Source of the DNA: Hymenobacter rigui
GTDB taxonomy: Bacteria; Bacteroidota; Bacteroidia; Cytophagales; Hymenobacteraceae
NCBI RefSeq assembly: GCF_003944715.1
Contig: NZ_RWIT01000002.1
Coordinates: forward strand, 248,001-312,000
Direction of reading: 5' to 3'
Length of the DNA: 64,000 nt
The translations under genes and the position numbers were made by a program. The notes under the pieces were generated by a model. That model saw only the letters and a list, made by a program, of their open reading frames with translations, had not been told where the DNA came from and did not search any database. Below, one piece after another: positions 9,619 to 18,504 of this stretch. Position 1 is the stretch's first letter. Each line of letters opens with the position of its first letter.

Positions 9619-10296
9619 GTGAAAATCCTGATTGTAGAAGATGAAGCCCCGTTACGGGCCTCCCTGCTGGAATACCTGCGCCATGATGGCTACGTGTGCG
9701 AAACCGCCGAGAACTACCAGCAGGCCCATGAGAAAATCAAGCTGTATCAGTATGATTGCGTGCTGATTGACTTAACCCTTCCCGATGGTTCCGGGCTGGA
9801 TTTGGTACGCACTCTGAAACAGGAAAATTCAGTAGCGGGCGTGGTTATCATTTCGGCCCGGGGCTCCCTCGATGATAAAGTGGAAGGCCTGGAGCTGGGG
9901 GCCGATGACTACCTACAGAAACCGTTTCACCTGGCCGAGCTGAACGCGCGCCTACGCTCCGTGCTGCGGCGGCGGCAGTTTCAGGGGCAGCGCCATCTCG
10001 CCTTCCGCGACCTGACCGTATTCCCGGACCAGGCGCTGGTGCTGGTGAAGGACCAGCCCGTGACGCTCACGCGCAAGGAGTACGACCTGCTGCTGTTTCT
10101 GCTGGCCAACCCCAACCGCCTGCTCACCAAGGAGTCCATTGCCGAGCACCTCTGGGGCGACGCGGCCGATGCCGCCGACTCGTTCGACTTCATCTACACC
10201 CACCTCAAGAATCTGCGCAAAAAGCTGCAGGAGCTGGGGGCCGATAACTACATCCGCACCATGTACGGCCTGGGCTACAAGCTGGAAACGGAATAG
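9619..10296 (+). CDS. OmpR/PhoB-family response regulator
   Basis: The start was placed at GTG 9619, so the protein begins VKILIVEDE. The longer reading adds about 55 residues of unrelated sequence. Residues 1-120 form a receiver domain with acidic D8, phospho-acceptor D51 (VLIDLTLPDG) and the conserved Lys of YLQKPF. Residues 125-225 form a winged-helix DNA-binding domain ending RTMYGLGYKLE. It pairs with the kinase at 10402 and probably regulates the divergent efflux genes, as in CusR/CusS-type arrangements. Confidence 0.92.
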   Translation: MKILIVEDEAPLRASLLEYLRHDGYVCETAENYQQAHEKIKLYQYDCVLIDLTLPDGSGLDLVRTLKQENSVAGVVIISARGSLDDKVEGLELGADDYLQKPFHLAELNARLRSVLRRRQFQGQRHLAFRDLTVFPDQALVLVKDQPVTLTRKEYDLLLFLLANPNRLLTKESIAEHLWGDAADAADSFDFIYTHLKNLRKKLQELGADNYIRTMYGLGYKLETE

Positions 10297-10373
10297 GTTG
10301 TCAGTTGTTAGCTTTCGGGCACTCCTATCGAATGCAGAGCCTGTGTTTGTGCCAGCAACGAACAACTGACAAC
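10297..10373. repeat. Inverted repeat in two-component spacer
   Basis: GTTGTCAGTTGTT at 10297-10309 is perfectly complementary to AACAACTGACAAC at 10361-10373. The right side continues with further AACAAC copies. It could form a hairpin in the mRNA between regulator and kinase, or be a low-complexity genome repeat. Confidence 0.6.
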
Positions 10374-10401
10374 GAACAACTAATAACCAGCAATCAAGCA
10401 C

Positions 10402-11649
10402 GTGAAGCTGCTCACTACTACTAACCGCTATTACCTGGCGCTGGCTGCCGTGCTGTTTCTGCTGGGTACGGGGTTGTTGTACGTGGGCATTCAGCGGGCC
10501 CTGGCCCACGAGGTAGATGAGCAGTTGCAGCTGTACCAGAGCTATTTGCAGCGCCAGCTGCAGCACACGCACCGGCTGCCGGCTCCTGTCAACCCACAGG
10601 AGCTAACGGTGTCGTCCACACCTGTTGCCACTGGCCTGGGCGACACCGTGCTGCTTGACCCGATTGAGCAGACCCAGGTTCCATTTCGACAGGTGACTTT
10701 CCGGGCCACGGTGCAGGGGCAGCCGTACTGGTTTACGCTGCGCAAGTCGCTGATTGAAACCGAGGACGTGCTGGAAGTAGTGCTGGCAGTGATGCTGGCC
10801 GTGATGACGCTGCTGTTCGGTAGCTTAGTGCTGCTGAACCGCTGGTTGTCGCGCTGGCTGTGGGCGCCGTTTCAGTACACCTTACGGGCCCTGCAAGGCT
10901 ACCAGCTGCAACAACCGCAGCCGCTGCTGCTCCCCCACACCGCCATTGACGAGTTCAGTGAGCTGAACCAGGCCGTAACCCAGCTCACCCAGCGCCTGAC
11001 GGCGGATTATCAGGCTCTGAAGGAATTCACCGAAAACGCCGCCCACGAAACCCAGACGCCCTTGGCCATTATGCAGGCGAAGCTGGAGCAGCTGCTGCAA
11101 CTGCCTGAGCTGCCCGAGGCTGCCGCGTCTTCGGTACATGCGTTGTACCGGGCCACCATTCGCCTTTCGCGGCTGCACCAGGCCCTCACGCTGCTGAGTA
11201 AAATCGAGAACCGACAGTTTACCGGCAGCCGCGCCCTGCAGCTGCAGGACCTGCTACGAGAGAAGCTGGAGCAGCTGCAGGATTTTCTGGAGGCCAAACG
11301 CATTGAGCCGCAGCTGGTGCTGGTCGCCCCGGTAGCCGTAACCATGCATCCGGCCTTGGCCGATTCGCTGGTGGGCAACCTGCTCCAGAACGCCGTGAAG
11401 CACAATGTACCCGGTGGCCAGCTGCGCATTCACCTCAGCCCCGAGGCCCTGGAAGTCACCAACACCGGCCCCATCCTCACCACCGACCCGATGCTGCTAC
11501 TGGGCCGCTTCCGCAAGCACAACGCCGCCTCCGACTCGCCGGGGCTGGGGCTGTCCATTGCCCAGCAAATTTGTACCTACTACGGCTTTCAGCTTAGCTA
11601 TTCGTTTAGCTCCGTCGGCTCTTTACACACGCTCAAGGTCCGGTTTTAG
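10402..11649 (+). CDS. Sensor histidine kinase
   Basis: GTG start; 415 aa. TM1 lies near residues 10-29 and TM2 near 120-142, with a periplasmic sensor of about 90 residues between them. A HAMP-like linker follows. The H-box is ENAAHETQTPLA with H215 as phospho-acceptor. The ATPase domain has the N-box (GNLLQNAVKHN) and a G-box (GLGLSIAQQI). It phosphorylates the regulator encoded just upstream. The sensed ligand is unknown, but the divergent efflux operon points to a metal or toxic compound. Confidence 0.92.
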   Translation: MKLLTTTNRYYLALAAVLFLLGTGLLYVGIQRALAHEVDEQLQLYQSYLQRQLQHTHRLPAPVNPQELTVSSTPVATGLGDTVLLDPIEQTQVPFRQVTFRATVQGQPYWFTLRKSLIETEDVLEVVLAVMLAVMTLLFGSLVLLNRWLSRWLWAPFQYTLRALQGYQLQQPQPLLLPHTAIDEFSELNQAVTQLTQRLTADYQALKEFTENAAHETQTPLAIMQAKLEQLLQLPELPEAAASSVHALYRATIRLSRLHQALTLLSKIENRQFTGSRALQLQDLLREKLEQLQDFLEAKRIEPQLVLVAPVAVTMHPALADSLVGNLLQNAVKHNVPGGQLRIHLSPEALEVTNTGPILTTDPMLLLGRFRKHNAASDSPGLGLSIAQQICTYYGFQLSYSFSSVGSLHTLKVRF

Positions 11650-11771
11650 CCAGCGGTACTCCTCCGGCCCCGACAGTTTTCCGACGTATTTCCGGCGGCT
11701 TGCATCCACAGAAAAAGCACAGAAACAGCTTCTACACTTGCAGCATCATCCACCTTCACTGTTTGCCGCGC

Positions 11772-12197
11772 ATGAACTACGCCCTGCTGCTTGCCGCCCT
11801 GCTGCCCCTGGCTGCCCAGGCCCAGAAGCTCTCCGTCTGGCAGGTTCCGGCGGCAGCTGTTACGGCCTTCCGAACACAGTTTCCCGAGGCCAAAACAGTG
11901 CACTGGGAAAAAGAGGCTGCCAATTATGAAGCCGACTTTGCGCAGAAAGGCGTCGAAATGTCGGCTGTGTTTACGGCGGCTGGCGTACTGGTCGAAACGG
12001 AATCAGCCATTCGCTACAACCTGCTGCCAGCCCTGGCCCGCACTGCGCTGGCGCAGCAGTACAAAGGCTACAAGATTGTTGAAACCGCCAAAATTGTATC
12101 CGCCGGCGGGATAGTGCAGTACGAAGCGGAAGTAAGCCGCAGCGGCAAGCGGCAGGATGTGCTCTTCGATTCCAACGGCCGCCTGCTGTCCAAATAG
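11772..12197 (+). CDS. PepSY-like periplasmic protein
   Basis: 141 aa from ATG 11772 with a clear signal peptide (LLLAALLPLAAQAQK). The mature part has the layout of the small Bacteroidota PepSY-like family: VPAAAVTAFRTQFPEAKTVHW, then a central beta region, then a second half ending DVLFDSNGRLLSK. Such proteins are secreted and of unknown role, possibly protease inhibition. It follows the sensor kinase by 120 bp on the same strand. Confidence 0.75.
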   Translation: MNYALLLAALLPLAAQAQKLSVWQVPAAAVTAFRTQFPEAKTVHWEKEAANYEADFAQKGVEMSAVFTAAGVLVETESAIRYNLLPALARTALAQQYKGYKIVETAKIVSAGGIVQYEAEVSRSGKRQDVLFDSNGRLLSK

Positions 12198-12296
12198 CGC
12201 TTCCGTCCTAATAACGGCAGCCGATGCCGCAGCTGCCGGAAAGGTTCCGCGCCCGGCAGGTGGCAATACTCTTTCGCCGCCGCTTCCAGCTTCCTA

Positions 12297-13595
12297 TCAG
12301 GCGCGAACCCACAGCAAATCGTCCCAATGAGTGGTGTAGGCGGGCGTTTTCCAGCGGCTGTTGCCGGCCCACGGCTGCGCCACGCCACTGGGGGCCGGCA
12401 GGGCCGCGGCAAACCGTATAGTACCACTCCCGAACCGCTGGTTGAGGTGGTCTAACTCCGCCATCAGGGTAGTCCGGAGTACTGCATCCGCTGCGTTGCC
12501 GAATAGCTGCAGTTGCTGCCGGCCGACAGTTTCCAGCCCGCTGAGCACAATACCGGCCTTTTTGTACGCTGCTCCTGCCTTATACAATCGTTGTAATGCA
12601 CTGGAGGTATAGCGCAGTAACTCGCTGGTATCCTGGGTGGCAACGGACAGCGTGACCACCTCTGTGCAGGTGTGCGGCAATGGCCCCGGGCTGAACCGCC
12701 CCCGACTGATAAACACCGTGAGGGTATTAGCCAGGGAGTTCTGGCGGCGCAGCTTCTCCGCCCCGCGGGATGCAAAATGTGCCAACGCTACCTGTATATC
12801 CGAGAGCTCCGTGAGTGGCCGGGCAAAGCTGCGGGTGTACATAATCGTATTGCGGCGCGCCTCATCCTCTTCACTTCCGACACTCTCCCCGCACGATTCT
12901 CCCTGCAGCTCCCGAAGCAGGCGCGCTCCGGTTACCCCGCCGAGGTAACGCCGGGCCCAGGCCTCACTCTGGCGGGCCAGCTGCGCCGCCGTTCGGATGC
13001 CCAATGTCAGTAATTTCTCACTGTAGCGCCGGCCCACGCCCCATACTTCCTCAACCGGCGTTTGCTCCAACGCTCACTGCTGGCGCTCCGCAGTATCCAG
13101 CAGCAGTACACCGTCGGTTATATTGAGCTGCTTGATAAGGCGGTTAGCCAGCTTAGCCAGGGTTCTGGTAGGGCCCAGCCCGATGCGCACAGGTATGTGC
13201 ATCTGCTTGCGGATCTGCTCTTTCCACACAGCAGCCAGCTTCACCAGCGTACCGCAATATGGTGTCATGCCGTGCAGCTGCAGGAAGCATTCATCTATTG
13301 AATACACCTCCGCAACCGGAGCCACCGAAGCCAGGTACCGCATAATCCGGCCCGAAATATCCCCGTACAGTGCGTAATTACTGGAAAACACCTGTACCCC
13401 GTGGCGCTGTAACTCAGGCTGTACCTGGAAATACGCGGCTCCCATGCGCAGCCCCAGGTCCTTAGCCTCAGCTGAGCGGGAAATAATGCAACCATCATTA
13501 TTACTAAGCACCACCACCGGCTGGCCTTCCAGGTCAGGCCGGAATACCCGTTCACAACTGACGTAGAAGTTGTTGCAGTCAACTAACGCGTACAT
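12297..13595 (-). pseudogene. umuC: umuC (DNA polymerase V subunit) with an in-frame TGA
   Basis: One continuous frame encodes a UmuC-length protein (432 codons), but codon 174 is TGA (13076-13074). The first part runs from [18 protein letters not shown] through the catalytic SIDE motif to DTAERQQ. The second resumes directly with ALEQTPVEEVWGVGRRYSEK and ends DLLWVRA. The two parts join without a frame change, so one substitution (for example Arg CGA to TGA) explains the break. It overlaps umuD by 17 bp. Without readthrough it yields only the palm/finger part. A sequencing error is possible. Confidence 0.9.
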
Positions 13596-14046
13596 GGCTG
13601 GAAAGGCGTCCGCGCCGGGTTTCGGTCACAACATAAGTCACTACGCCCCACACGTCGAATAAATCAGGCTCCGTTATGGGTATTTCCGGGTAGCAGGGAT
13701 TATCCGGCACCAGAAACCAGGCATTTGCGCTGCGCCTGACCAAGCGTTTCACGGTAAACTGCCCTTCCACCACGGCAATAACTACATCATCATGCGTGGC
13801 CGTGAGCCGGCAGTCCACGGCCAGCAACGCTCCATCCCGGATGCCTGACTCTCCTCCGGTCATACTGTCCCCCGTCACCCGAACCAAGTAGGTAGAATCG
13901 GGATGCGGCAGCAGTAACCGGTTAAGGTCCAGCCGCGTACCCCGGTGGTCCTCGGCCGGCGAGGGAAATCCGGCGGGCACCAGCCCTTCAAAAAACAGCA
14001 GCAATACCGGCTTGCGCCTCACGGGCAAAACAACAATTTCACTCAT
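13579..14046 (-). CDS. umuD: UmuD-like SOS mutagenesis protein
   Basis: 155 aa LexA/S24-type self-cleaving protein. The cleavage site is A25-G26 ([12 protein letters not shown]), the nucleophile S61 (GDSM) and the general base K100 (FTVKRLV), close to the spacing in E. coli UmuD. RecA filaments should trigger cleavage to the form that joins UmuC in polymerase V. It is translationally coupled to the interrupted umuC, so it may now work alone or with another copy. Confidence 0.93.
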   Translation of the reverse strand: MSEIVVLPVRRKPVLLLFFEGLVPAGFPSPAEDHRGTRLDLNRLLLPHPDSTYLVRVTGDSMTGGESGIRDGALLAVDCRLTATHDDVVIAVVEGQFTVKRLVRRSANAWFLVPDNPCYPEIPITEPDLFDVWGVVTYVVTETRRGRLSSHVRVS

Positions 14047-14072
14047 AGCAATGCAGCAGAAACGAACTGGTG

Positions 14073-14100
14073 CAAGTATACGAATAGCTAATTTAATTAG
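14073..14100 (-). promoter_or_regulatory. Candidate umuDC promoter and operator
   Basis: Read leftward there is TATACTTG (14080-14073), close to the Bacteroidota -7 box TAnnTTTG, 27 bp before the umuD start. Just upstream is the palindrome CTAATTTAATTAG (14088-14100), well placed to act as a repressor site. No known SOS box consensus was matched. Confidence 0.4.
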
Positions 14101-14367
14101 TTTGTATATGCTATATATTTTAGCAATTACTTACCTGTTTCGGAACGCTCGAAATGCCTTTATGACTCGCATGTATGTCATTGATCAGCTCATAATCTGC
14201 TTCAACACAACGTATCTGCTTAATATTCAACTATCAACACTATCAGCCAAAACACCCGGAAGTCTGTATCTGTTTTCAACCACGGCTTGTCCGCATACCG
14301 GCCCATTGCATGGCTGGCCCGTAGCTTTGGTTACTCATTTAGTTTCGACGTTTATCCTTTCGCGTAT

Positions 14368-14772
14368 ATGGAGAAAGTTTTCTCTGCTCCGCTCGTAAAT
14401 ATGTACCTGTACACCGGCCCGCATAACACCCTGGAGGTGCAGTGGCTGGATTTTGTGAACAGTGAAACGCTTCGTTGCTGCCTGCTCGAAGCCCTGCGCC
14501 TGGGACGGGAGCATGCCATCCGGGCCTGGATTGCCGATAACCGGCTGCTGCGCGCTATTCGAACCAAGGATTTTGAGTGGATGGGCCCTAATATCATGAC
14601 TCCCCTGGACCAGATGGGCGTTCATCGGCTGGCGGTCATTGATTCCCAGGATGCCATGAACCGGATGGGCATCAAGCTATTCCTATCCGATGTCATCCCG
14701 AATACGCAGATCCTGACCCAGACCTTTCTTTCCCCCAATGAAGCCCGGGTCTGGGCGACGCAGGCCTATTAA
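14368..14772 (+). CDS. STAS/SEC14-like hypothetical protein
   Basis: 134 aa from ATG 14368 (ATG 14401 also possible). The pattern fits a small single-domain family I associate with Hymenobacter: a strand (NTLEVQWLDFVN), a long helix with LLEALRLGREH, a strand ending WIADNRLL, and a C-terminal part GVHRLAVIDSQDAMNRMGIK. The fold looks STAS-like. Function is unknown. A decayed second copy lies directly downstream. Confidence 0.65.
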   Translation: MEKVFSAPLVNMYLYTGPHNTLEVQWLDFVNSETLRCCLLEALRLGREHAIRAWIADNRLLRAIRTKDFEWMGPNIMTPLDQMGVHRLAVIDSQDAMNRMGIKLFLSDVIPNTQILTQTFLSPNEARVWATQAY

Positions 14773-14816
14773 AGCCCTCTTGTACATACTGCCCTTAAGT
14801 TCCCTAGCTACAGGTA

Positions 14817-15055
14817 TATCTGCATGATGGCCCTGTTGCTGCACTTGAAACACACTGGACGTTTCGCCCTAGTACTGAATTTCAAGTATCTCTTATCCAG
14901 GCACTTTAAGTAGTCCGGCACTATCAGGTGCAGAGGTGGATTGCCGACGACCGGCTGCTGGGACTGTCGATATACATAAAATGCTCCGGCTTGTATTACG
15001 GCCCATCGGTAACTGTCAGTGGCTGTTTTGATGATATCCGTGGCACAAAACGACT
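14817..15055 (+). pseudogene. Decayed paralogue of the STAS-like gene
   Basis: Translation from 14817 gives YLHDGPVAALETHW, an in-frame TAA, then YQVQRWIADDRLLGL. These match YTGPHNTLEVQW and HAIRAWIADNRLLRAI of the intact gene at 14368 in the same order and spacing. No start codon or intact C-terminus remains. It fills the gap of about 350 bp before the next gene. Confidence 0.75.
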
Positions 15056-15118
15056 ATATCAAACTTCACTGAATTTCTCTTACATTCAGTGCACCCTATT
15101 CTTTATCAAATCAATCTA

Positions 15119-15814
15119 ATGGTTACGCTACTTTGTTGCTGCCTATTGGCGCAACCTACTCCCGAACCTACCCAATTGGCTGACTCCTCTCGGCTTGCCC
15201 ACAGAGCCTATGTGGGTATTGGTGGTAATCTTGGCCGCTATATTGATTTCCGAGCCAAGGAATACGCCGGTAAAAATCCACAACTTTCTCCCTCCATTGT
15301 GGCGGGCATACAAGTCTGGCCGGGCATTGCGCTGGATGGAGGTGGATTAACGTTTGCTGTCAGGCGTGACTACTCCCGTTCATACATCAACTATTCGGCT
15401 GACCACACTACCTACACGCTTAGTTACGAAGAGGGTGCTATTTTCCGCAGATATTACATTTTACCGGTTCTGGTCCGTTTTACAATTGCCGAAAGCCCCG
15501 ACACTAAACTGGACCTGCTGACGGGAGCTAGTATCTTCCATACCCGGGAAAAAACCCAAACTACGCTGCTCAACAGTGCGCATGTGTCTACTGGCTACAC
15601 TACCACTTCTGGGTCAGCTACTACGGCCCGCTTTGTTGTGGGTGTTGGTCTTCGGTTTGCGCTAACTCGTTCTTTGGAAATGGCCACTGAAGTTCGCTCA
15701 ACGCCTGGGTCCATCTTAGCCCCCTTGCTTGGCTCTCCAGTTTTGCTACCCTTGAATATGGATCTAAGCATGCGGTACCAGTTTCCTACTGCTACCACAC
15801 CCGCCCCTAGATAG
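15119..15814 (+). CDS. Outer-membrane beta-barrel-like protein
   Basis: The ATG at 15119 gives 231 aa beginning with a short signal peptide (MVTLLCCCLLAQP). The rest alternates polar and hydrophobic residues in strand-length blocks (AYVGIGGNLGRYIDF, ALDGGGLTFAVRRDY, RFVVGVGLRFALTRSLEM) and ends with a strand finishing MDLSMRYQF. This is typical of small outer-membrane porin-like barrels. No closer assignment is possible. Confidence 0.7.
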   Translation: MVTLLCCCLLAQPTPEPTQLADSSRLAHRAYVGIGGNLGRYIDFRAKEYAGKNPQLSPSIVAGIQVWPGIALDGGGLTFAVRRDYSRSYINYSADHTTYTLSYEEGAIFRRYYILPVLVRFTIAESPDTKLDLLTGASIFHTREKTQTTLLNSAHVSTGYTTTSGSATTARFVVGVGLRFALTRSLEMATEVRSTPGSILAPLLGSPVLLPLNMDLSMRYQFPTATTPAPR

Positions 15815-15819
15815 GCAGA

Positions 15820-16091
15820 TCCCAGTTGCTGACTGATTTGCTGGGCACTGATCGAGCGCACGTCCGAGTCGCGCTGGCTCGACAGGCACTGCAACAGCTA
15901 CCTGTCACGTTCCTCTGCCAGCCGGGCGTCGTCGAGCCGCACGGTAATGAGTTGGTGCAGCTCCTCGCGGGCAGGTCCAGCTGTACCGCGTGTAGGGCTT
16001 TGTAGCGCAGCTACGGCACCTTCGGGTTCAGGCCGATGCGTATCGGCCAGCAGGCGGCCGGCCGGGCCGGTGTAGAGGCTAGCGGTAGTCA
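15820..16091 (-). pseudogene. Broken gene with in-frame TAG
   Basis: From ATG 16091 the frame reads MTTASLYTGPAGRLLADTH and continues to RLDDARLAEERDR. It meets TAG at 15900-15898 and continues in the same frame as LLQCLSSQRDSDVRSISAQQ. The helical character is kept across the stop, so this looks like one gene with a nonsense mutation. Family unknown. It begins inside the tail of the next broken gene. Confidence 0.5.
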
Positions 16092-16560
16092 TGGCGGGTA
16101 AGGCAGTAAGCAAGGTGAGCGAAAGGATTAGGCGGCGCGCAGGCCCCCGGATCTTGGCTGACCCGGTCGAGGCGGGCCAGCCAAGATCCGGGGGCTTGGC
16201 CGAAGGCGGTCAGCACGGGCCAGGGAATGCTGGGCTGGGCCGTGTTGAACCAGTATGCCTGCAGGCGGGGCAGCACGGCGGCCTTGGGCAGGGACTGCTA
16301 CAGGGTTTGGAGCTGGCTAAACAGGTCATGAAAGTGGTCAGAGATGAGGCCAGCGGTGGCTAGGTCGTCGCGGGTCATGGCGTAGGCATTGGTAAAGGCG
16401 TGGAGGAAGCGGCCAGCTAGCGGCGCTGGCGGGCCAGGGCAAACCGGTCGTTGCCGAGCATGAGCAGGCACACTTCGCGCAGGCGGCGCAGCCGTCGGGC
16501 TACGGCCGCCGACAGGTCGTGGGGGCCGGGCAAGTGGGGAATAGCAGCAGGCGGGGTCAT
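16079..16560 (-). pseudogene. Broken gene with frameshift and stop
   Basis: ATG 16560 starts MTPPAAIPHLPGPHDLSA and proceeds through VARRLRRLREVCLLMLGNDR. Near 16415 the natural sequence moves to another frame (GRFLHAFTNAYAMTRDDLAT). It then meets TAG at 16298-16296 and continues as QSLPKAAVLPRLQAYWF to CLTRHDYR. Summed length is about 160 codons. I do not recognise the family. A perfect 18-bp inverted repeat lies in its 3' third. Confidence 0.5.
16143..16195. repeat. Perfect 18-bp inverted repeat
   Basis: GCCCCCGGATCTTGGCTG at 16143-16160 and its exact complement at 16178-16195 are separated by 17 bp. There is no T-tract, and it lies inside a decayed coding frame, so it is not an ordinary terminator. 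Confidence 0.85.
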
Positions 16561-16682
16561 GGCCGGGAAGTTGAAAAGCAGGAAGGCATTCGACCAATCA
16601 TCGATTCAGCTCGACAAAGCGTGGAGTATGTAAAAAGCTGAATCCCTACATTGGAGCATGTCACTCTCACTACCACACGCCT

Positions 16683-16973
16683 ATGCAACTCTCTACCCTG
16701 ATCAGTCAGCTCCCCCGCCTGCAGGCGGCGGCGCTGGCCCCCACCGTGACCGAGCACGAGCTGCTGCTGCTGGAGCGCAGCGTGCGGGAAGCACTGGAAA
16801 ACATGGCCACGCCCCGGCTGGTGGCGGCCACGCCCCTGCAGGTGCAGAAGTACTTCTACCTGCTGGAAGCCTACGCGCATGATCTGAGTCCGCAGCCTCC
16901 GGCGGCCCGCCAGCGGCTGGGCCAGGAGGCGCTGCGGCTGCTACAGGCCCTGACTCCGGCGGCGCGGGCCTGA
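16683..16973 (+). CDS. Short helical protein A (96 aa)
   Basis: Unrecognised, highly helical, Leu- and Gln-rich. It starts MQLSTLISQLPRLQ and ends with RLGQEALRLLQALTP. A central segment (VQKYFYLLEAYAHDL) precedes a short proline-rich turn (SPQPPAARQ) and a last amphipathic helix. The same layout recurs in the ORFs at 17079 and 18232 and, less clearly, 17430. The family may be a small local duplication. Confidence 0.5.
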   Translation: MQLSTLISQLPRLQAAALAPTVTEHELLLLERSVREALENMATPRLVAATPLQVQKYFYLLEAYAHDLSPQPPAARQRLGQEALRLLQALTPAARA

Positions 16974-17078
16974 GCCCGGCCGGGGAGGGCAGCACAACCG
17001 ATCAGCTGACGTTAAAACGGTCTTAAAATGGCAACCTGGCCCTAAAACGGACCGTACAGGCGGGCTCACGCTCCCTGT

Positions 17079-17420
17079 ATGACTACCCTTTCCTCCCGCC
17101 TACAGCAGCTGCGCGCTGAACTGGAAGCCAGCGACTCGTCGGCCGACTTCGGTCCTACTGTCCTCTTTGCCGTGCGCCGCGAGCTGCTGCGCCACCTGTT
17201 GCAGGTATCCAACCCGGTTCTGCAGGCCAGCGAGCCGGCGCTCCAGCGCCGCTTCGAAACCGTAGTGCGCCTGCTACAGGCTGCCCCCACCTTCCCGGCT
17301 CGCAGCCGCGCGCAGCAGGTGCAGGAGGCCCAGCAGGCCGTGCAGGTGCTGCTGGGCCTCCATGCCCCCGCTCCGCCCCCGGCCCCACGTACGGCACCAG
17401 CGCGCCGGCAGCGTTCCTAG
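17079..17420 (+). CDS. Short helical protein B (113 aa)
   Basis: Unrecognised. It starts MTTLSSRLQQLRAELEAS and has a central helix (LRHLLQVSNPVLQASEPALQ), then FETVVRLLQAAPTFPARSR and a terminal helix QEAQQAVQVLLGL. The layout matches protein A. The last 20 residues are Pro/Ala/Arg-rich and probably unstructured. It lies 9 bp before the next small ORF, suggesting co-transcription. Confidence 0.5.
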   Translation: MTTLSSRLQQLRAELEASDSSADFGPTVLFAVRRELLRHLLQVSNPVLQASEPALQRRFETVVRLLQAAPTFPARSRAQQVQEAQQAVQVLLGLHAPAPPPAPRTAPARRQRS

Positions 17421-17429
17421 CGTCGGCGC

Positions 17430-17708
17430 ATGGCATCGATGTATCAACTGGTGACCATTCACCGACAGGCGCAGCTGGTGGCCAGCATCACGGCCGGCTC
17501 CCACCTAGAGCAGCTGCAGCTGGGCATGTACGTGCGCGAGTGGACCACGCTGCTGCGCGAGGCCCGGCTGCTGTCGCTGCCCCGCCACCAGCAGCCCCGC
17601 GTGGCGCAGGGCCTCACGCAGCTGGAGGCGCTGGGCCGGCTGGCCCACGGCCTGCCCTGGCAGCAGGTGCAGGCCGGACTGCTGGCCGTGGCCCAACTGG
17701 TGGCCTAG
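17430..17708 (+). CDS. Short helical protein C (92 aa)
   Basis: Unrecognised, fully helical by appearance. It starts MASMYQLVTIHRQAQLVAS. Later come YVREWTTLLREARLLSLP and HQQPRVAQGLTQLEALGRLA, a pattern of paired helices with a Pro/His turn like proteins A and B. There is no signal peptide or membrane segment. It converges with a frameshifted gene. Confidence 0.45.
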   Translation: MASMYQLVTIHRQAQLVASITAGSHLEQLQLGMYVREWTTLLREARLLSLPRHQQPRVAQGLTQLEALGRLAHGLPWQQVQAGLLAVAQLVA

Positions 17709-17740
17709 GCCCGGACGCCAAAAAAAGCAGTGCGCGTCCA

Positions 17741-18180
17741 TCAGGCAGCCTGGGGCAGTAGCAGTTGAAACTCGCGGCGGCAGTCCGTCCAGTCGATTTC
17801 GCGGATGCCGCTGGGCAGTTCGGGTACGGGCAGCACTTCCTGGTGGGTGCTTGCCTCCTGCCGGGCCGTGTGCAGTTCCGGGGGCATGGTGCCGCGCACG
17901 TACACCGTTAGGTGGCCCTGCTGGTAGGTGTAGCCCAGAATCGGCTCGGGCGTGAGCACCAACGCCGCCCATTCAGGCAGCGCGTGCTCCACTATCCACT
18001 AAAGCCAGCAGATCGGGCAGGCAGGCCACTTTGCCCTGCTTGACGTGGGCCAGGTGCGTGGCGGCCGAGGCGTACTGCTGGCCGTAGCCGGCGCGGGTGG
18101 CCCACGTCAAGCAGGGCAAAGTGCAGCAGGTCTTCGCAGACCAGGGCCAACAGGGCATAGTATTCCCGCTTTTCCGTCAT
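17741..18180 (-). pseudogene. Frameshifted gene, about 145 codons
   Basis: Three frames carry natural-looking pieces in order. MTEKREYYALLALVCEDLLH starts at 18180. AATHLAHVKQGKVACLPDLL lies near 18030. MEHALPEWAALVLTPEPILG then runs from 17992 to the stop at 17741. At least two frameshifts separate them, and both flank or fall inside a perfect 26-bp inverted repeat. The family is unknown. The C-terminal piece is an intact 83-codon frame that could still be expressed. Confidence 0.5.
18027..18123. repeat. Perfect 26-bp inverted repeat
   Basis: The arm at 18027-18052 begins CACTTTGCCCTGCTTGACGT. It is exactly complementary over 26 bp to 18098-18123, with a 45-bp centre. It lies inside a minus-strand gene and both arms read as plausible protein (HFALLDVGH and LAHVKQGKV). 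No T-tract follows. Confidence 0.9.
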
Positions 18181-18231
18181 GAAAATGGGGAAAAAGAGTA
18201 GATTTGAAACGCGTATGTATGTCTTTGCCCG

Positions 18232-18504
18232 ATGCTAGCTCCTGCCCTGCTTTCTGAACTCCAAACCCTGGGGCAACGCCTCATGGAAGCGACGGAGGCT
18301 GAGGAAGCGGGGGGCCGGGGGCCCCTGGATGCGGCGCAACGGTTTCTGTTTACCTACCTGCCGCAGGAGCCTGCGGTGCCCCACCGGGCCGACGAGCTGC
18401 TGGAGCTGCTGGCTCCCTCGCCCCATGTGCATCACTCGTGGGCGGGGCAGCGGCAGCTGGTGCTGGAGGGGCTGACGCTGCTGCACCAGGTGTGGCTACG
18501 GTAA
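18232..18504 (+). CDS. Short helical protein D (90 aa)
   Basis: Unrecognised. It begins MLAPALLSELQTLGQRLMEA, contains ADELLELLAPSPHVHHSWAG and ends RQLVLEGLTLLHQVWLR. The arrangement of first helix, mid hydrophobic helix, proline turn and final Q-x-x-L helix resembles protein A at 16683. It is divergent from the frameshifted gene at 17741-18180. Confidence 0.5.
   Translation: MLAPALLSELQTLGQRLMEATEAEEAGGRGPLDAAQRFLFTYLPQEPAVPHRADELLELLAPSPHVHHSWAGQRQLVLEGLTLLHQVWLR

Noticed and set aside
13071-13076. Selenocysteine or programmed readthrough at the umuC TGA
   Set aside because: UmuC has no known selenoprotein members and no special downstream structure was seen; a simple nonsense mutation is more likely.
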